This document shows, piece by piece, positions 28,600 through 36,486 of a stretch of DNA of 64,000 nt (position 1 is the stretch's first letter; every line of letters starts with the position of its first letter). Below the pieces are notes generated by a model. The model had not been told where the DNA came from, searched no databases, and saw nothing but the letters and a program-made list of their open reading frames with translations. The DNA is from Agrobacterium tumefaciens (GTDB lineage: Bacteria; Pseudomonadota; Alphaproteobacteria; Rhizobiales; Rhizobiaceae): NCBI RefSeq assembly GCF_000834635.1, contig NZ_JXQV01000006.1, forward strand, positions 2,501-66,500, in the 5' to 3' direction. The translations under genes were made by a program, and so were the position numbers.

Positions 28600-28794
28600 T
28601 CAGGCGAAGCCAAGGGATCCACGGGCCACTTTCCGGCTGTTGCCGTAATCGCGAATATGCGCTTCGTGACCCGGCTCAGGCGTTGTCGTGCGGGCTGCCT
28701 GAAGCTCTGCCATTTGCAGGAAAGCGTCGGCATAGGTGCCTGTCTCATCGTCCGAGACGGTGGAGACGCGAGGTGTTTTCAAGAAATCGAACAT
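28600..28794 (-). CDS. Small hypothetical protein
   Basis: 64 residues beginning MFDFLKTPRVSTVSDDETG, with GGGAGG placed eight bases before the ATG. The middle (YADAFLQMAELQAART) is likely helical. It is hydrophilic and probably cytoplasmic. No family recognised. The ribosome site and sensible codon use argue that it is real. It lies between the proline-rich microprotein gene and thuR on the same strand. Confidence 0.55.
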   Translation of the reverse strand: MFDFLKTPRVSTVSDDETGTYADAFLQMAELQAARTTTPEPGHEAHIRDYGNSRKVARGSLGFA

Positions 28795-28904
28795 GGCTTC
28801 CTCCCATTTGACATCTCAACGCTTCGATTGGTGCCCGCGTTCCCTCCAGACCGGCACCAAATCATCCGCGAGACCACAATATAGCATGTCCGCTTGATAA
28901 TCCG

Positions 28905-29942
28905 TTACGCTGCTCCGCTCAAATTTTCGTTCAGTGGGCCAGATGATTGACGCAGAACAAGATCGACAGGCCAAAGCTCCTGACATTCGCTCACCGGGCG
29001 CCCCGCAATGATCTGCAGCAGCAGGTCCGTTACGCGCTCCCCCGCCTTGCGCTGGGACGAACGGGTGGTTGAAAGCGAAGGCAGCATGCTTTCAGGCGTG
29101 AGGTAGGGAAACACGTCGTCATGCGCGATCACCGATACATCCCGGCCAATGACGAGGCCGAGCTGGCTTGCCGCCCTGTAGACACCCTGCGCCGTCATCA
29201 TGGCACCTGCCACAAATGCGGTCGGGCGGGAGGCCTGTTCCAGAAGGGAGCGGGCGAACTGGAAAGCCGTTTCCTCGCTAAACGGCCCAGACATCATCAA
29301 CCGTGGATCCGGCGCGATATCCATCAACGCCAGAGCATCTCGGTAACCCTTCTCACGATCGATGACGAAGGTTCTGCCCTGCGGGCCATTGATGAACGCT
29401 ATCTTTCGGTGTCCGCGCTCCAGAAGATGAACCGTGGACAGGTGGGCAACCGCGTGGTTGTCGATATCCAGCCAGGCATGTTCATACGGCGTTTTTGAGC
29501 GCCCATGGACGATGAAGGGAAGGCCAAGCTTGTGAAGCAGTTCAATGCGTTCGTCATCGGGACGCGGCGAATGAATGATGATGCCATCCACCCGCCCGCT
29601 TTCGGCCAGACGGCTGAAGATTTTAAGCTCCTGCGCCATGTCATTGTCCGTGGTGACACTGACGAGCATATCCGTGTCTTCCGTCTCCAGACGCGTGGCC
29701 ATGCCGCCCATGAATTCGGAAAAGAAATGCCCGCCGCCACTACGGCCCATCACAACGCCAATGGCCCCTGCCCGGCCTGTCGCCAGGCGAACAGCATTCG
29801 CATTTGGCCTGTAGCCATACTTGCGGGCAGCCTCGGCCACGCGGTCGCGGGTTTCCTGGCGCACTTCCGGGTAGCCGCCAAGCGCCCGGCTGACAGTGGT
29901 AGGCGACAACCCTACTTTTTCGGCAAATTCCTTGAGCTTCAT
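28905..29942 (-). CDS. thuR: LacI-family repressor, likely ThuR
   Basis: Transcription regulator of 345 residues. The N-terminal helix-turn-helix and hinge are typical of LacI proteins (MKLKEFAEKVGLSPTTVSRALGGY, YGYRPNANAVRLATGRAG), followed by a periplasmic-binding-protein-like sugar domain. It is divergent from thuEFGKAB and so matches ThuR, the repressor of the trehalose-maltose-sucrose transport operon in Sinorhizobium and Agrobacterium. The ligand is inferred from this context. The frame has two ATGs at its start; the second, at 29942, has better spacing to the G-rich ribosome site. Confidence 0.88.
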   Translation of the reverse strand: MKLKEFAEKVGLSPTTVSRALGGYPEVRQETRDRVAEAARKYGYRPNANAVRLATGRAGAIGVVMGRSGGGHFFSEFMGGMATRLETEDTDMLVSVTTDNDMAQELKIFSRLAESGRVDGIIIHSPRPDDERIELLHKLGLPFIVHGRSKTPYEHAWLDIDNHAVAHLSTVHLLERGHRKIAFINGPQGRTFVIDREKGYRDALALMDIAPDPRLMMSGPFSEETAFQFARSLLEQASRPTAFVAGAMMTAQGVYRAASQLGLVIGRDVSVIAHDDVFPYLTPESMLPSLSTTRSSQRKAGERVTDLLLQIIAGRPVSECQELWPVDLVLRQSSGPLNENLSGAA

Positions 29943-29997
29943 CATCCCCCCGTCTTCTACTGAATGCGATCATCAGAAAAAAGATTCAAGCGCAATA

Positions 29998-30015
29998 ATT
30001 GAAATCGCTTTCAAT
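29998..30015. promoter_or_regulatory. LacI-type operator 1 in the thuR-thuE intergenic region
   Basis: The palindrome ATTGAAATCGCTTTCAAT has a central CG and symmetric TTGAAA arms, the usual form of a LacI-family operator. It is 56 bases from the thuR start and is probably bound by ThuR for autoregulation. Confidence 0.75.
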
Positions 30016-30138
30016 TTTTATTCGATTGATCATGAGGTTACGACCCTCAATTGCCTAAGCCTGACCATAAGGCGCAAGGATATTCAACTCTTTGAGCGCC
30101 TATTGACAGACAAATGAGAATTTGCCAGCTTCCGCAAG

Positions 30139-30154
30139 TCGAAAGCGTTTTCAA
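30139..30154. promoter_or_regulatory. LacI-type operator 2 upstream of thuE
   Basis: TCGAAAGCGTTTTCAA matches operator 1 in form, with a central CG and a TTTTCAA right arm. It lies 42 bases before the thuE start codon. The pair of sites, about 140 bases apart, could support a repression loop. Confidence 0.7.
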
Positions 30155-30195
30155 TTTTGGGAAAAGATTGGGCGCGTCATGGAGGAGGTTTGACA

Positions 30196-31461
30196 ATGGG
30201 TGTTTCAATGAGAGTGATCGCGCTGTGCAGCGCCTTGCTGGCGGCGGGCGTATCTGCGCAGGCTGCCGAGATTTCGATGGCCGCGAATTCGACCGGCAAG
30301 AATCTGAACTTTATCCGCGAGCGTCTGGTGGAGTTTGAAAAACAGAGCGGCCACAAGGTCAAGCTTGTGACCATGCCACCATCATCCAGCGAACAATTCA
30401 GCCAGTATCGCCTGTGGCTTGCCGCTGGAAACACCGATGTTGACGTGTACCAGACAGATATTGTTTGGGCCCCACAGCTGGCTGAGCAGTTCGTGGATCT
30501 GACCGACGCTGCCAAGGATGTCGTTGCCAAGCATTTCCCTTCCGTCGTCGCGTCCCAGACGGTCGATGGCAAGCTGGTGGCCATGCCGATGTACACGGAT
30601 GCACCCGCCCTGTTCTACCGCAAGGACTTGCTGGAGAAATACGGCAAGCAGCCACCCAAGACGTGGGCAGAAATGTCGCATACCGCCAAGGAGATTCAGG
30701 ACAAGGAGCGCGAAGGCGGCCAGAAGGACATGTGGGGCTTCGTGTTTCAGGGCAGCGCCTATGAGGGCCTGACGTGTAACGCGCTGGAGTGGATCGCATC
30801 GGCGGGCGGCGGGCGCATCGTTGAAACCAATGGCGATATCAGCATCAACAATGAGAAGGCGGCAGCGGCTCTGGAGATGGCCAAAAGCTGGATCGGCACG
30901 ATCTCTCCGCAAGGCGCGCTTGCTTACAAGGAAGAGGAAGCACGCGGCATCTGGCAGACGGGCAATTCCGTGTTCATGCGCAACTGGCCCTATGTCTATG
31001 CGCTGGGCAATGGCGATGACAGCTCCATCAAGGGCAAGTTCGGCGTCGTGCCACTTCCAGCGGGAACCGAGGGCGAAGAAGGCGCGTCGACTCTGGGCGG
31101 CTGGAATGCAGCGGTTTCGAAATATTCGAAGAACCAGGAAGCTGCGATTGCTCTGGTGAAATTCCTTGGTTCCGAGGAAACGCAGAAGAAGCGGGCGATC
31201 GAGCTTTCCAACATGCCGACCATCGCGTCGCTCTATGACGACAAGGATGTGGCCGCCGCGCAGCCTTTCATGCCACTGTGGAAGCCGATCTTCGAGACCG
31301 CCGTGCCGCGCCCATCGGCGGCAGCCAAGGTGAAGTACAACGAGGTTTCCGCCAAATTCTGGGGCGCTGTTCACAACACGCTATCTGGCACCGGCACCGC
31401 TGCCGAGAACCTCGAACTTCTCGAAGTCGAGCTGACCGATCTCAAGGGAAACAGCTGGTAA
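30196..31461 (+). CDS. thuE: Trehalose/maltose-type ABC transporter substrate-binding protein
   Basis: Periplasmic binding protein of 421 residues that delivers disaccharide to the ThuFGK importer. A signal peptide (MRVIALCSALLAAGVSAQAAE) is followed by a family 1 sugar-binding fold (NTDVDVYQTDIVWAPQLAEQFVDL, LGGWNAAVSKYSKNQEAA). The start is set by GGAGGAGG at 30181-30188. It is the first gene of thuEFGKAB. The substrate range (trehalose, maltose, sucrose) is taken from the characterised Sinorhizobium system, not seen directly. A long hairpin follows the gene. Confidence 0.9.
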   Translation: MGVSMRVIALCSALLAAGVSAQAAEISMAANSTGKNLNFIRERLVEFEKQSGHKVKLVTMPPSSSEQFSQYRLWLAAGNTDVDVYQTDIVWAPQLAEQFVDLTDAAKDVVAKHFPSVVASQTVDGKLVAMPMYTDAPALFYRKDLLEKYGKQPPKTWAEMSHTAKEIQDKEREGGQKDMWGFVFQGSAYEGLTCNALEWIASAGGGRIVETNGDISINNEKAAAALEMAKSWIGTISPQGALAYKEEEARGIWQTGNSVFMRNWPYVYALGNGDDSSIKGKFGVVPLPAGTEGEEGASTLGGWNAAVSKYSKNQEAAIALVKFLGSEETQKKRAIELSNMPTIASLYDDKDVAAAQPFMPLWKPIFETAVPRPSAAAKVKYNEVSAKFWGAVHNTLSGTGTAAENLELLEVELTDLKGNSW

Positions 31462-31472
31462 TCTGGCGCATC

Positions 31473-31506
31473 GAGGTCAAGCGCCTTTCACCGGCCGCTT
31501 GACCTC
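31473..31506 (+). other. Intercistronic hairpin between thuE and thuF
   Basis: A perfect 11-base inverted repeat (31473-31483 and 31496-31506) with a 12-base loop and no T run. Such hairpins after binding-protein genes often stabilise the upstream message so the binding protein is made in excess over the permeases. Confidence 0.65.
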
Positions 31507-31529
31507 TTCAGCAATGGTGGACATCCCTG

Positions 31530-32498
31530 ATGAAAACGATACCCCCTGACAGGCCCTCGGCCTCGGCAGGCTCCGACCTGCATTCGCAGCGTCTGCGCTC
31601 TGCCTGGTTATTTCTCGCCCCGACATTTCTGACGCTGGCGCTTGTGGCTGGCTGGCCGCTGGTTCGCACCGTGTGGTTCAGCCTGACGGATGCGTCGCTG
31701 ACCAATCTTTCCGACGCGCAATTCGTCGGCCTCAAGAACTATCTTTCCTGGATTACGCTGAGCAGCGGTCGCACCATCTATCGCGGCCTTCTGGCAGACG
31801 CAGCCTGGTGGGCAGCCGTCTGGAACACGCTGAAATTCACTATGCTTTCGGTTTCGATCGAAACCGTGCTGGGCCTGATCGTCGCACTGGTCCTGAATGC
31901 GGAGTTCAAGGGTCGCGGACTGGTGCGTGCTGCCATTCTCATTCCCTGGGCCATTCCCACCATCGTTTCGGCCCGCATGTGGGCGTGGATGCTGAATGAC
32001 CAATTCGGCATCTTAAACGATATGATGCTCAATCTTGGCCTCATATCGCAAAAGATCGCCTGGACCGCCAATCCTGAAACAGCCATGACGGCTGTGCTGA
32101 TCGTGGATGTGTGGAAGACCACGCCTTTCATGGCGCTGCTCATTCTGGCTGGTTTGCAGATGGTGCCGAAGGATATGTATGAGGCAGCCAGGGTCGATGG
32201 AGTCCACCCCATCAAGGTGTTCTGGCGTGTGACATTGCCGATGATCCGCCCTGCCTTGATGGTCGCGGTCATCTTCCGCATGCTGGATGCTATGCGGGTT
32301 TTCGACCTAATCTATATTCTGACACCCAACAATTCGCAGACCAGAACCATGTCTGTGCTTGCCCGCGAGAACCTGTTCGATTTCGACAAGTTCGCCTATG
32401 GCGCGGCGGCATCCACCATGCTGTTTCTCATCATCGCGTCCATCACCATCATCTATATGTGGCTTGGCCGGGTTAACACGGATGGAGGAGCACGATGA
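31530..32498 (+). CDS. thuF: Trehalose/maltose ABC transporter permease ThuF
   Basis: Inner-membrane permease of 322 residues of the MalF type. It has a cytoplasmic N-terminus, then six main membrane segments (the first at AWLFLAPTFLTLALVAGWPLV) and the EAA loop that contacts the ATPase (MYEAARVDGVHPIKVFWRVTLP, about 212-233). It overlaps thuG by four bases. Confidence 0.92.
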   Translation: MKTIPPDRPSASAGSDLHSQRLRSAWLFLAPTFLTLALVAGWPLVRTVWFSLTDASLTNLSDAQFVGLKNYLSWITLSSGRTIYRGLLADAAWWAAVWNTLKFTMLSVSIETVLGLIVALVLNAEFKGRGLVRAAILIPWAIPTIVSARMWAWMLNDQFGILNDMMLNLGLISQKIAWTANPETAMTAVLIVDVWKTTPFMALLILAGLQMVPKDMYEAARVDGVHPIKVFWRVTLPMIRPALMVAVIFRMLDAMRVFDLIYILTPNNSQTRTMSVLARENLFDFDKFAYGAAASTMLFLIIASITIIYMWLGRVNTDGGAR

Positions 32499-33328
32499 CC
32501 GCTTCCGGCTTCATCAAAACGACGGCGTTTTACGCGCTTGTCGCAATTATCGTGATCGTTGCGATCTTTCCGTTCTACTATGCCATTCTGACGAGCTTCA
32601 AGACAGGCACGGCGCTGTTTGAGATCAACTATCTGCCGAAGAACATATCCTTCAGCAATTACAGCGATGTGCTGGGCAATGACAGCTTTCTGCGCAATCT
32701 GGGCAATTCGCTGCTGGTTGCAACCTGCGTCGTGGTGCTCTCGCTGTTTCTGGCCGTAACCGCGGCATACGCACTGGCGCGTGTGCGCTTCAAGGGACGC
32801 TCGCTTTTGCTGCTGACGATCCTTTCGGTCTCGATGTTTCCGCAAATCGCGGTTCTGGCCGGCTTGTTCGAGCTGATCCGCTGGGCGGGTGTGTTCAACA
32901 CGCCGCTTGCGCTGATCTTCTCCTACATGATCTTCACGCTGCCCTTTACCGTGTGGGTGCTGACCACCTTCATGCGGGATCTGCCCATGGAAATCGAAGA
33001 GGCGGCGATTGTCGATGGAGCTTCGCCCTGGGTCATCATCACCCAGGTGTTCATGCCGCTAATGTGGCCCGCTCTGGTCACGACAGGGCTTCTGGCCTTC
33101 ATTGCCGCGTGGAACGAGTTCCTGTTTGCGCTGACCTTCACCTCATCCAACGACCAGCGGACGGTGCCTGTTGCCATCGCGCTTTTGTCGGGCAGTTCGC
33201 AATTTGAAATTCCATGGGGAACGATCATGGCGGCGTCCGTCATCGTCACCGTGCCCCTCGTCATTCTTGTTCTGATCTTCCAGCGGCGCATCATTTCCGG
33301 CCTCACGGCTGGTGGCGTCAAGGGTTAG
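32495..33328 (+). CDS. thuG: Trehalose/maltose ABC transporter permease ThuG
   Basis: MalG-type permease of 277 residues with six membrane segments and the EAA loop EIEEAAIVDGASPWVIITQV. It is translationally coupled to thuF and partners it in the membrane channel. thuK starts 11 bases after its stop. Confidence 0.92.
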   Translation: MTASGFIKTTAFYALVAIIVIVAIFPFYYAILTSFKTGTALFEINYLPKNISFSNYSDVLGNDSFLRNLGNSLLVATCVVVLSLFLAVTAAYALARVRFKGRSLLLLTILSVSMFPQIAVLAGLFELIRWAGVFNTPLALIFSYMIFTLPFTVWVLTTFMRDLPMEIEEAAIVDGASPWVIITQVFMPLMWPALVTTGLLAFIAAWNEFLFALTFTSSNDQRTVPVAIALLSGSSQFEIPWGTIMAASVIVTVPLVILVLIFQRRIISGLTAGGVKG

Positions 33329-33339
33329 GAGACTTTTTC

Positions 33340-34365
33340 ATGACCAGCATAAAACTGCGCAATATTAAAAAATCCTTCGGCGCTTTCGATGTCATCAAAG
33401 GCATCGACATGGATATTCGCTCCGGCGAGTTCATGGTCTTCGTCGGCCCGTCCGGCTGCGGCAAGTCCACGCTTTTGCGGCTGATCTGCGGGCTGGAGGA
33501 AATCACCGGCGGCGAGCTTTCCTTTGAAGACGAGGTCGTCAACCGCCTTGCACCCGCACAGCGGGGTGTGGCCATGGTGTTCCAGTCCTATGCGCTCTAC
33601 CCGCATATGACCGTGTTCGAGAATATGGCCTTCGGCCTGAAGCTTGCCGGTTCCAGCAAGGACGACAGGCGCAAAAGGGTGGAGGCGGCAGCGGACATGC
33701 TGCAATTGACACCTTACCTTGAACGTCTACCCAAGCAGCTTTCCGGCGGCCAGCGCCAGCGCGTGGCCATTGGTCGCGCCATCGTGCGAGACCCGAAAGT
33801 CTTCCTGTTCGATGAACCGCTATCCAACCTCGATGCCGCGCTGCGCGTGGCGACCCGTCTCGAAATCGCCAAATTGAACCGCACTATGCCTGACACGACA
33901 ATGATCTACGTGACGCATGATCAGGTGGAAGCCATGACGCTGGCAGACAGGATTTGCGTCTTGCGGGATGGCCGTGTGGAACAGGTGGGAACGCCGCTGG
34001 AGCTCTATGAAGCACCCGTCAACACGTTCGTCGCAGGCTTCATCGGATCTCCGAAGATGAATTTTCTGACCGGCAAGCTTGCGGAAGCCTATGGCGCCCA
34101 CACCGTCGGCATCCGGCCCGAGCACATTACCGCGACCGACGGCACCGGCGGCTGGACAGGCGATATCGTCCATGCCGAAATGCTGGGGTCTGACACCTAT
34201 ATCTATGTCGATATGGGCACGGAAGAGCCAGTCGTCGTGCGCGAGGAAGGCGTGTCCGCCCGGCAGGCCGGGCACAAGCTGACACTGGCACCATTGGCTG
34301 AACATATTCACCGCTTCGACGCGCAGGGCAATGCGCTGCCCGGAACCCGTTCGCGTGCCGCATAG
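33340..34365 (+). CDS. thuK: Trehalose/maltose ABC transporter ATP-binding protein
   Basis: MalK-type ATPase of 341 residues that powers ThuFG. Walker A is GPSGCGKST (about 38-46), the Q loop is in MVFQSYALYPHMTV, the signature is LSGGQRQR and Walker B is VFLFDEPLSNLD. A C-terminal TOBE-like regulatory part follows (from about 235, VGIRPEHITATDG). The start at 33340 gives the canonical MTSIKLRNIKKSFG; the frame is open further upstream inside thuG. Confidence 0.94.
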   Translation: MTSIKLRNIKKSFGAFDVIKGIDMDIRSGEFMVFVGPSGCGKSTLLRLICGLEEITGGELSFEDEVVNRLAPAQRGVAMVFQSYALYPHMTVFENMAFGLKLAGSSKDDRRKRVEAAADMLQLTPYLERLPKQLSGGQRQRVAIGRAIVRDPKVFLFDEPLSNLDAALRVATRLEIAKLNRTMPDTTMIYVTHDQVEAMTLADRICVLRDGRVEQVGTPLELYEAPVNTFVAGFIGSPKMNFLTGKLAEAYGAHTVGIRPEHITATDGTGGWTGDIVHAEMLGSDTYIYVDMGTEEPVVVREEGVSARQAGHKLTLAPLAEHIHRFDAQGNALPGTRSRAA

Positions 34366-34426
34366 TTGAACAATCATCTTCACCGGGCGGCTGTTCAGTC
34401 GCGCCGGTTCACCAAGGAGCATAGAC

Positions 34427-35212
34427 ATGACCATCAATACCGTCGTCTGGGGCGAGAATATTCACGAGCATATCAACGAGACAGTTGGTGCGCTGTACCC
34501 CAACGGCATGCATACCGCGATTGCGGACGCGCTCAACAAGGAACCCGAGATCAACGCAACGACAGCCACTCTTCAGGAGCCAGAACACGGGCTTTCGCAG
34601 GAGCGGCTCGACAAGACCGACGTGCTGATCTGGTGGGGCCACAAGGACCATGGTGCCGTGGACGACGAGATCGTCGAGCGCGTGGCCAAGCGCGTCTGGG
34701 AAGGCATGGGCCTTATCGTGCTGCATTCCGGCCACTTCTCCAAGCCCTTCAAATGCCTAATGGGCACGCCCTGCGCGCTGAAATGGCGCGAGGCGGGTGA
34801 GCGCGAGCGCATCTGGACCATCAATCCCCGCCACCCGATTGCGGCGGGATTGCCCGAGCATTTCGAGCTTGAGAATGAGGAGATGTATGGCGAGCAGTTT
34901 TCCGTTCCCGAACCGCTCGAAACCGTGTTCATTTCCTGGTTCCAGGGTGGTGAAGTCTTCCGCTCGGGCCTCACATGGCGTCGTGGCGCAGGCAACATCT
35001 TCTACTTCCGTCCGGGCCACGAAACCTACCCCACCTATCACGACGCCAATGTGCAGAAGGTCATCAGCAATTCTGTGAAGTGGGCCTATAATCCCGCTGG
35101 TGCGCTGACGACCATTCACGATGCGCCCAATGTGCCGGTGGACGAAGCACCGGAAAAAATCGAGGAGCGCGGTCCCAAGCTGCACTCCGCTGGCGAAGCA
35201 GGGTACAGGTAA
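34427..35212 (+). CDS. thuA: ThuA trehalose utilisation protein
   Basis: ThuA family protein of 261 residues with a class I glutamine-amidotransferase-like fold. Family landmarks: [34 protein letters not shown] and a late [16 protein letters not shown]. Work in Sinorhizobium and Agrobacterium showed that ThuA and ThuB act together in catabolising disaccharides through 3-keto derivatives; the precise step of ThuA is less sure. It is placed directly after the transporter genes and six bases before thuB. Confidence 0.93.
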   Translation: MTINTVVWGENIHEHINETVGALYPNGMHTAIADALNKEPEINATTATLQEPEHGLSQERLDKTDVLIWWGHKDHGAVDDEIVERVAKRVWEGMGLIVLHSGHFSKPFKCLMGTPCALKWREAGERERIWTINPRHPIAAGLPEHFELENEEMYGEQFSVPEPLETVFISWFQGGEVFRSGLTWRRGAGNIFYFRPGHETYPTYHDANVQKVISNSVKWAYNPAGALTTIHDAPNVPVDEAPEKIEERGPKLHSAGEAGYR

Positions 35213-35218
35213 TCCAAC

Positions 35219-36268
35219 ATGAGACTTGTCATTTTAGGAACAGGCGGCATGGCCAATACCCATGCCATGCACTTCTCGCTGATTTCAGGCGTTGAACTCG
35301 TTGCGGCTGTGGATGTGGACGATGTGGTCGTGCGTGCCTTCGCCGCCCGCCACAACATTCCATCGACCTTCACTTCGCTAGACGATGCAATTGAATGGGG
35401 CGAATTCGATGCCGTTGCCAATGTCACGCCGGATGCCATCCACCATCCGACCAGCCTGAAGCTTCTGGCCGCAGGCAAGCATGTGTTCTGCGAAAAGCCA
35501 TTGGCGGAAACCTATGCCAAGGCCTCTGAGATGGCCGATGCTGCGGAAAAAGCCGGCCTCGTCGCCATGGTCAACCTGACCTACCGCAATGTGGCCCCGC
35601 TTCAGGTCGCGCGGCAGATGGTGCTGGAGGGCAAGATCGGCAAGCTACGGCATATGGAAGCCTCCTATCTTCAGAGCTGGCTAGTGTCCAAGGCCTGGGG
35701 CGACTGGATGACCGAGAGCAAATGGCTCTGGCGTCTGTCCACCAAGCATGGGTCGAACGGCGTGCTGGGCGATGTGGGCATCCACATTCTCGACTTCGCC
35801 TCCTATGGCGCAGGCAGCGATGTGGAGCGCATTTTCACGCGCCTGAAAACCTTCGACAAATATGAAGGCAACAAGATCGACGTCTATGATCTCGACGCCA
35901 ATGACAGTTTCACCATGACGGCGGAACTGGAAAACGGAGCCATGGGCGTCATTCACGCCAGTCGCTGGGCAACAGGGCATCTCAACGAACTGCGGCTTCG
36001 CCTGCATGGCGACAAGGGAGCGGTTGAAGTAATCCACACACCGGAATACTCCACCTTGCGTGGCTGCCTGGGCGATGATGTCGAAAAGGCCGTATGGCGC
36101 GACATCGAGGTGGATCCTGTCGAGACGAATTACGAGAAATTCGCGCGCGCCGTAATGCAAGGCGGACCAGCGGACCCCGATTTCCGCCATGCCGCCAATC
36201 TTCAGAAAGTTCTCGACCTTTCCATCGTCACCGACCGCGAAAGACGCGAAATCGCCGTCTCCGCCTGA
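35219..36268 (+). CDS. thuB: ThuB Gfo/Idh/MocA-family dehydrogenase
   Basis: NAD(P)-dependent oxidoreductase of 349 residues, inferred to form 3-keto-trehalose type products together with ThuA. The Rossmann start is VILGTGGMANTHAM, and the family catalytic EKP motif is present (KHVFCEKPLAETY, about 91-103). It is the last gene of the thu operon; a terminator begins 20 bases after its stop. Confidence 0.92.
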   Translation: MRLVILGTGGMANTHAMHFSLISGVELVAAVDVDDVVVRAFAARHNIPSTFTSLDDAIEWGEFDAVANVTPDAIHHPTSLKLLAAGKHVFCEKPLAETYAKASEMADAAEKAGLVAMVNLTYRNVAPLQVARQMVLEGKIGKLRHMEASYLQSWLVSKAWGDWMTESKWLWRLSTKHGSNGVLGDVGIHILDFASYGAGSDVERIFTRLKTFDKYEGNKIDVYDLDANDSFTMTAELENGAMGVIHASRWATGHLNELRLRLHGDKGAVEVIHTPEYSTLRGCLGDDVEKAVWRDIEVDPVETNYEKFARAVMQGGPADPDFRHAANLQKVLDLSIVTDRERREIAVSA

Positions 36269-36287
36269 TATATGGAAACTTGAAATC

Positions 36288-36317
36288 AAAGGGGCCGTTC
36301 ACAAGCGGCCCCTTTTT
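36288..36317 (+). terminator. Terminator of the thu operon
   Basis: A 10-base inverted repeat (36288-36297 and 36306-36315) with an eight-base loop leads into a run of five T. It cleanly separates thu from the asb operon, whose promoter motif starts 25 bases later. Confidence 0.88.
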
Positions 36318-36341
36318 CGTTGCGAGAAAAATTTCCCTTCC

Positions 36342-36371
36342 GTGAAAAAACCACGCGGTTCGGTCGTCTCT
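36342..36371 (+). promoter_or_regulatory. Candidate FecI-type sigma promoter of the asb operon
   Basis: GTGAAAAAACC, 12 bases, then CGTCTCT. The same arrangement with the same spacing lies before the TonB receptor gene (45191-45220), differing at only one position in the 11-base block. Position, repetition and the linked sigma/anti-sigma pair suggest these are the -35 and -10 elements of the local ECF sigma factor. Confidence 0.75.
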
Positions 36372-36376
36372 CCATC

Positions 36377-36412
36377 ATGGCACATCCAGCAGTTGGACGA
36401 GGAACCGCATGA
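36377..36412 (+). other. Leader reading frame 1 upstream of asbA
   Basis: An 11-codon frame (MAHPAVGRGTA) begins just after the promoter motif and ends in a TGA that overlaps the ATG of the next short frame. No ribosome site fits before it, since the promoter is immediately upstream. It may be coincidental. Confidence 0.25.
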
Positions 36413-36486
36413 TGCAAGATCGACATTTTTCCGCACCATTCCGACCTCGCTTTCCGATCAATCGTTGGCGCGGGCGGAACGCATAA
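36409..36486 (+). other. Leader reading frame 2, coupled to asbA by TAATG
   Basis: A 25-codon frame (begins MMQDRHFSAPF) with a strong ribosome site GAGGA at 36399-36403. Its stop codon TAA (36484-36486) shares a base with the ATG of asbA, the classic TAATG coupling arrangement. It could be a leader peptide that controls asbA translation. Alternatively its ATG was the true asbA start, with a one-base slip at the T run 36426-36430, since the asbA frame is open back through this region. Confidence 0.4.

Noticed and set aside
36342-36485. GTG start for asbA at 36342
   Set aside because: This GTG is part of the repeated promoter element, so it would not be transcribed from that promoter; Bacillus AsbA also starts at the equivalent of 36486.
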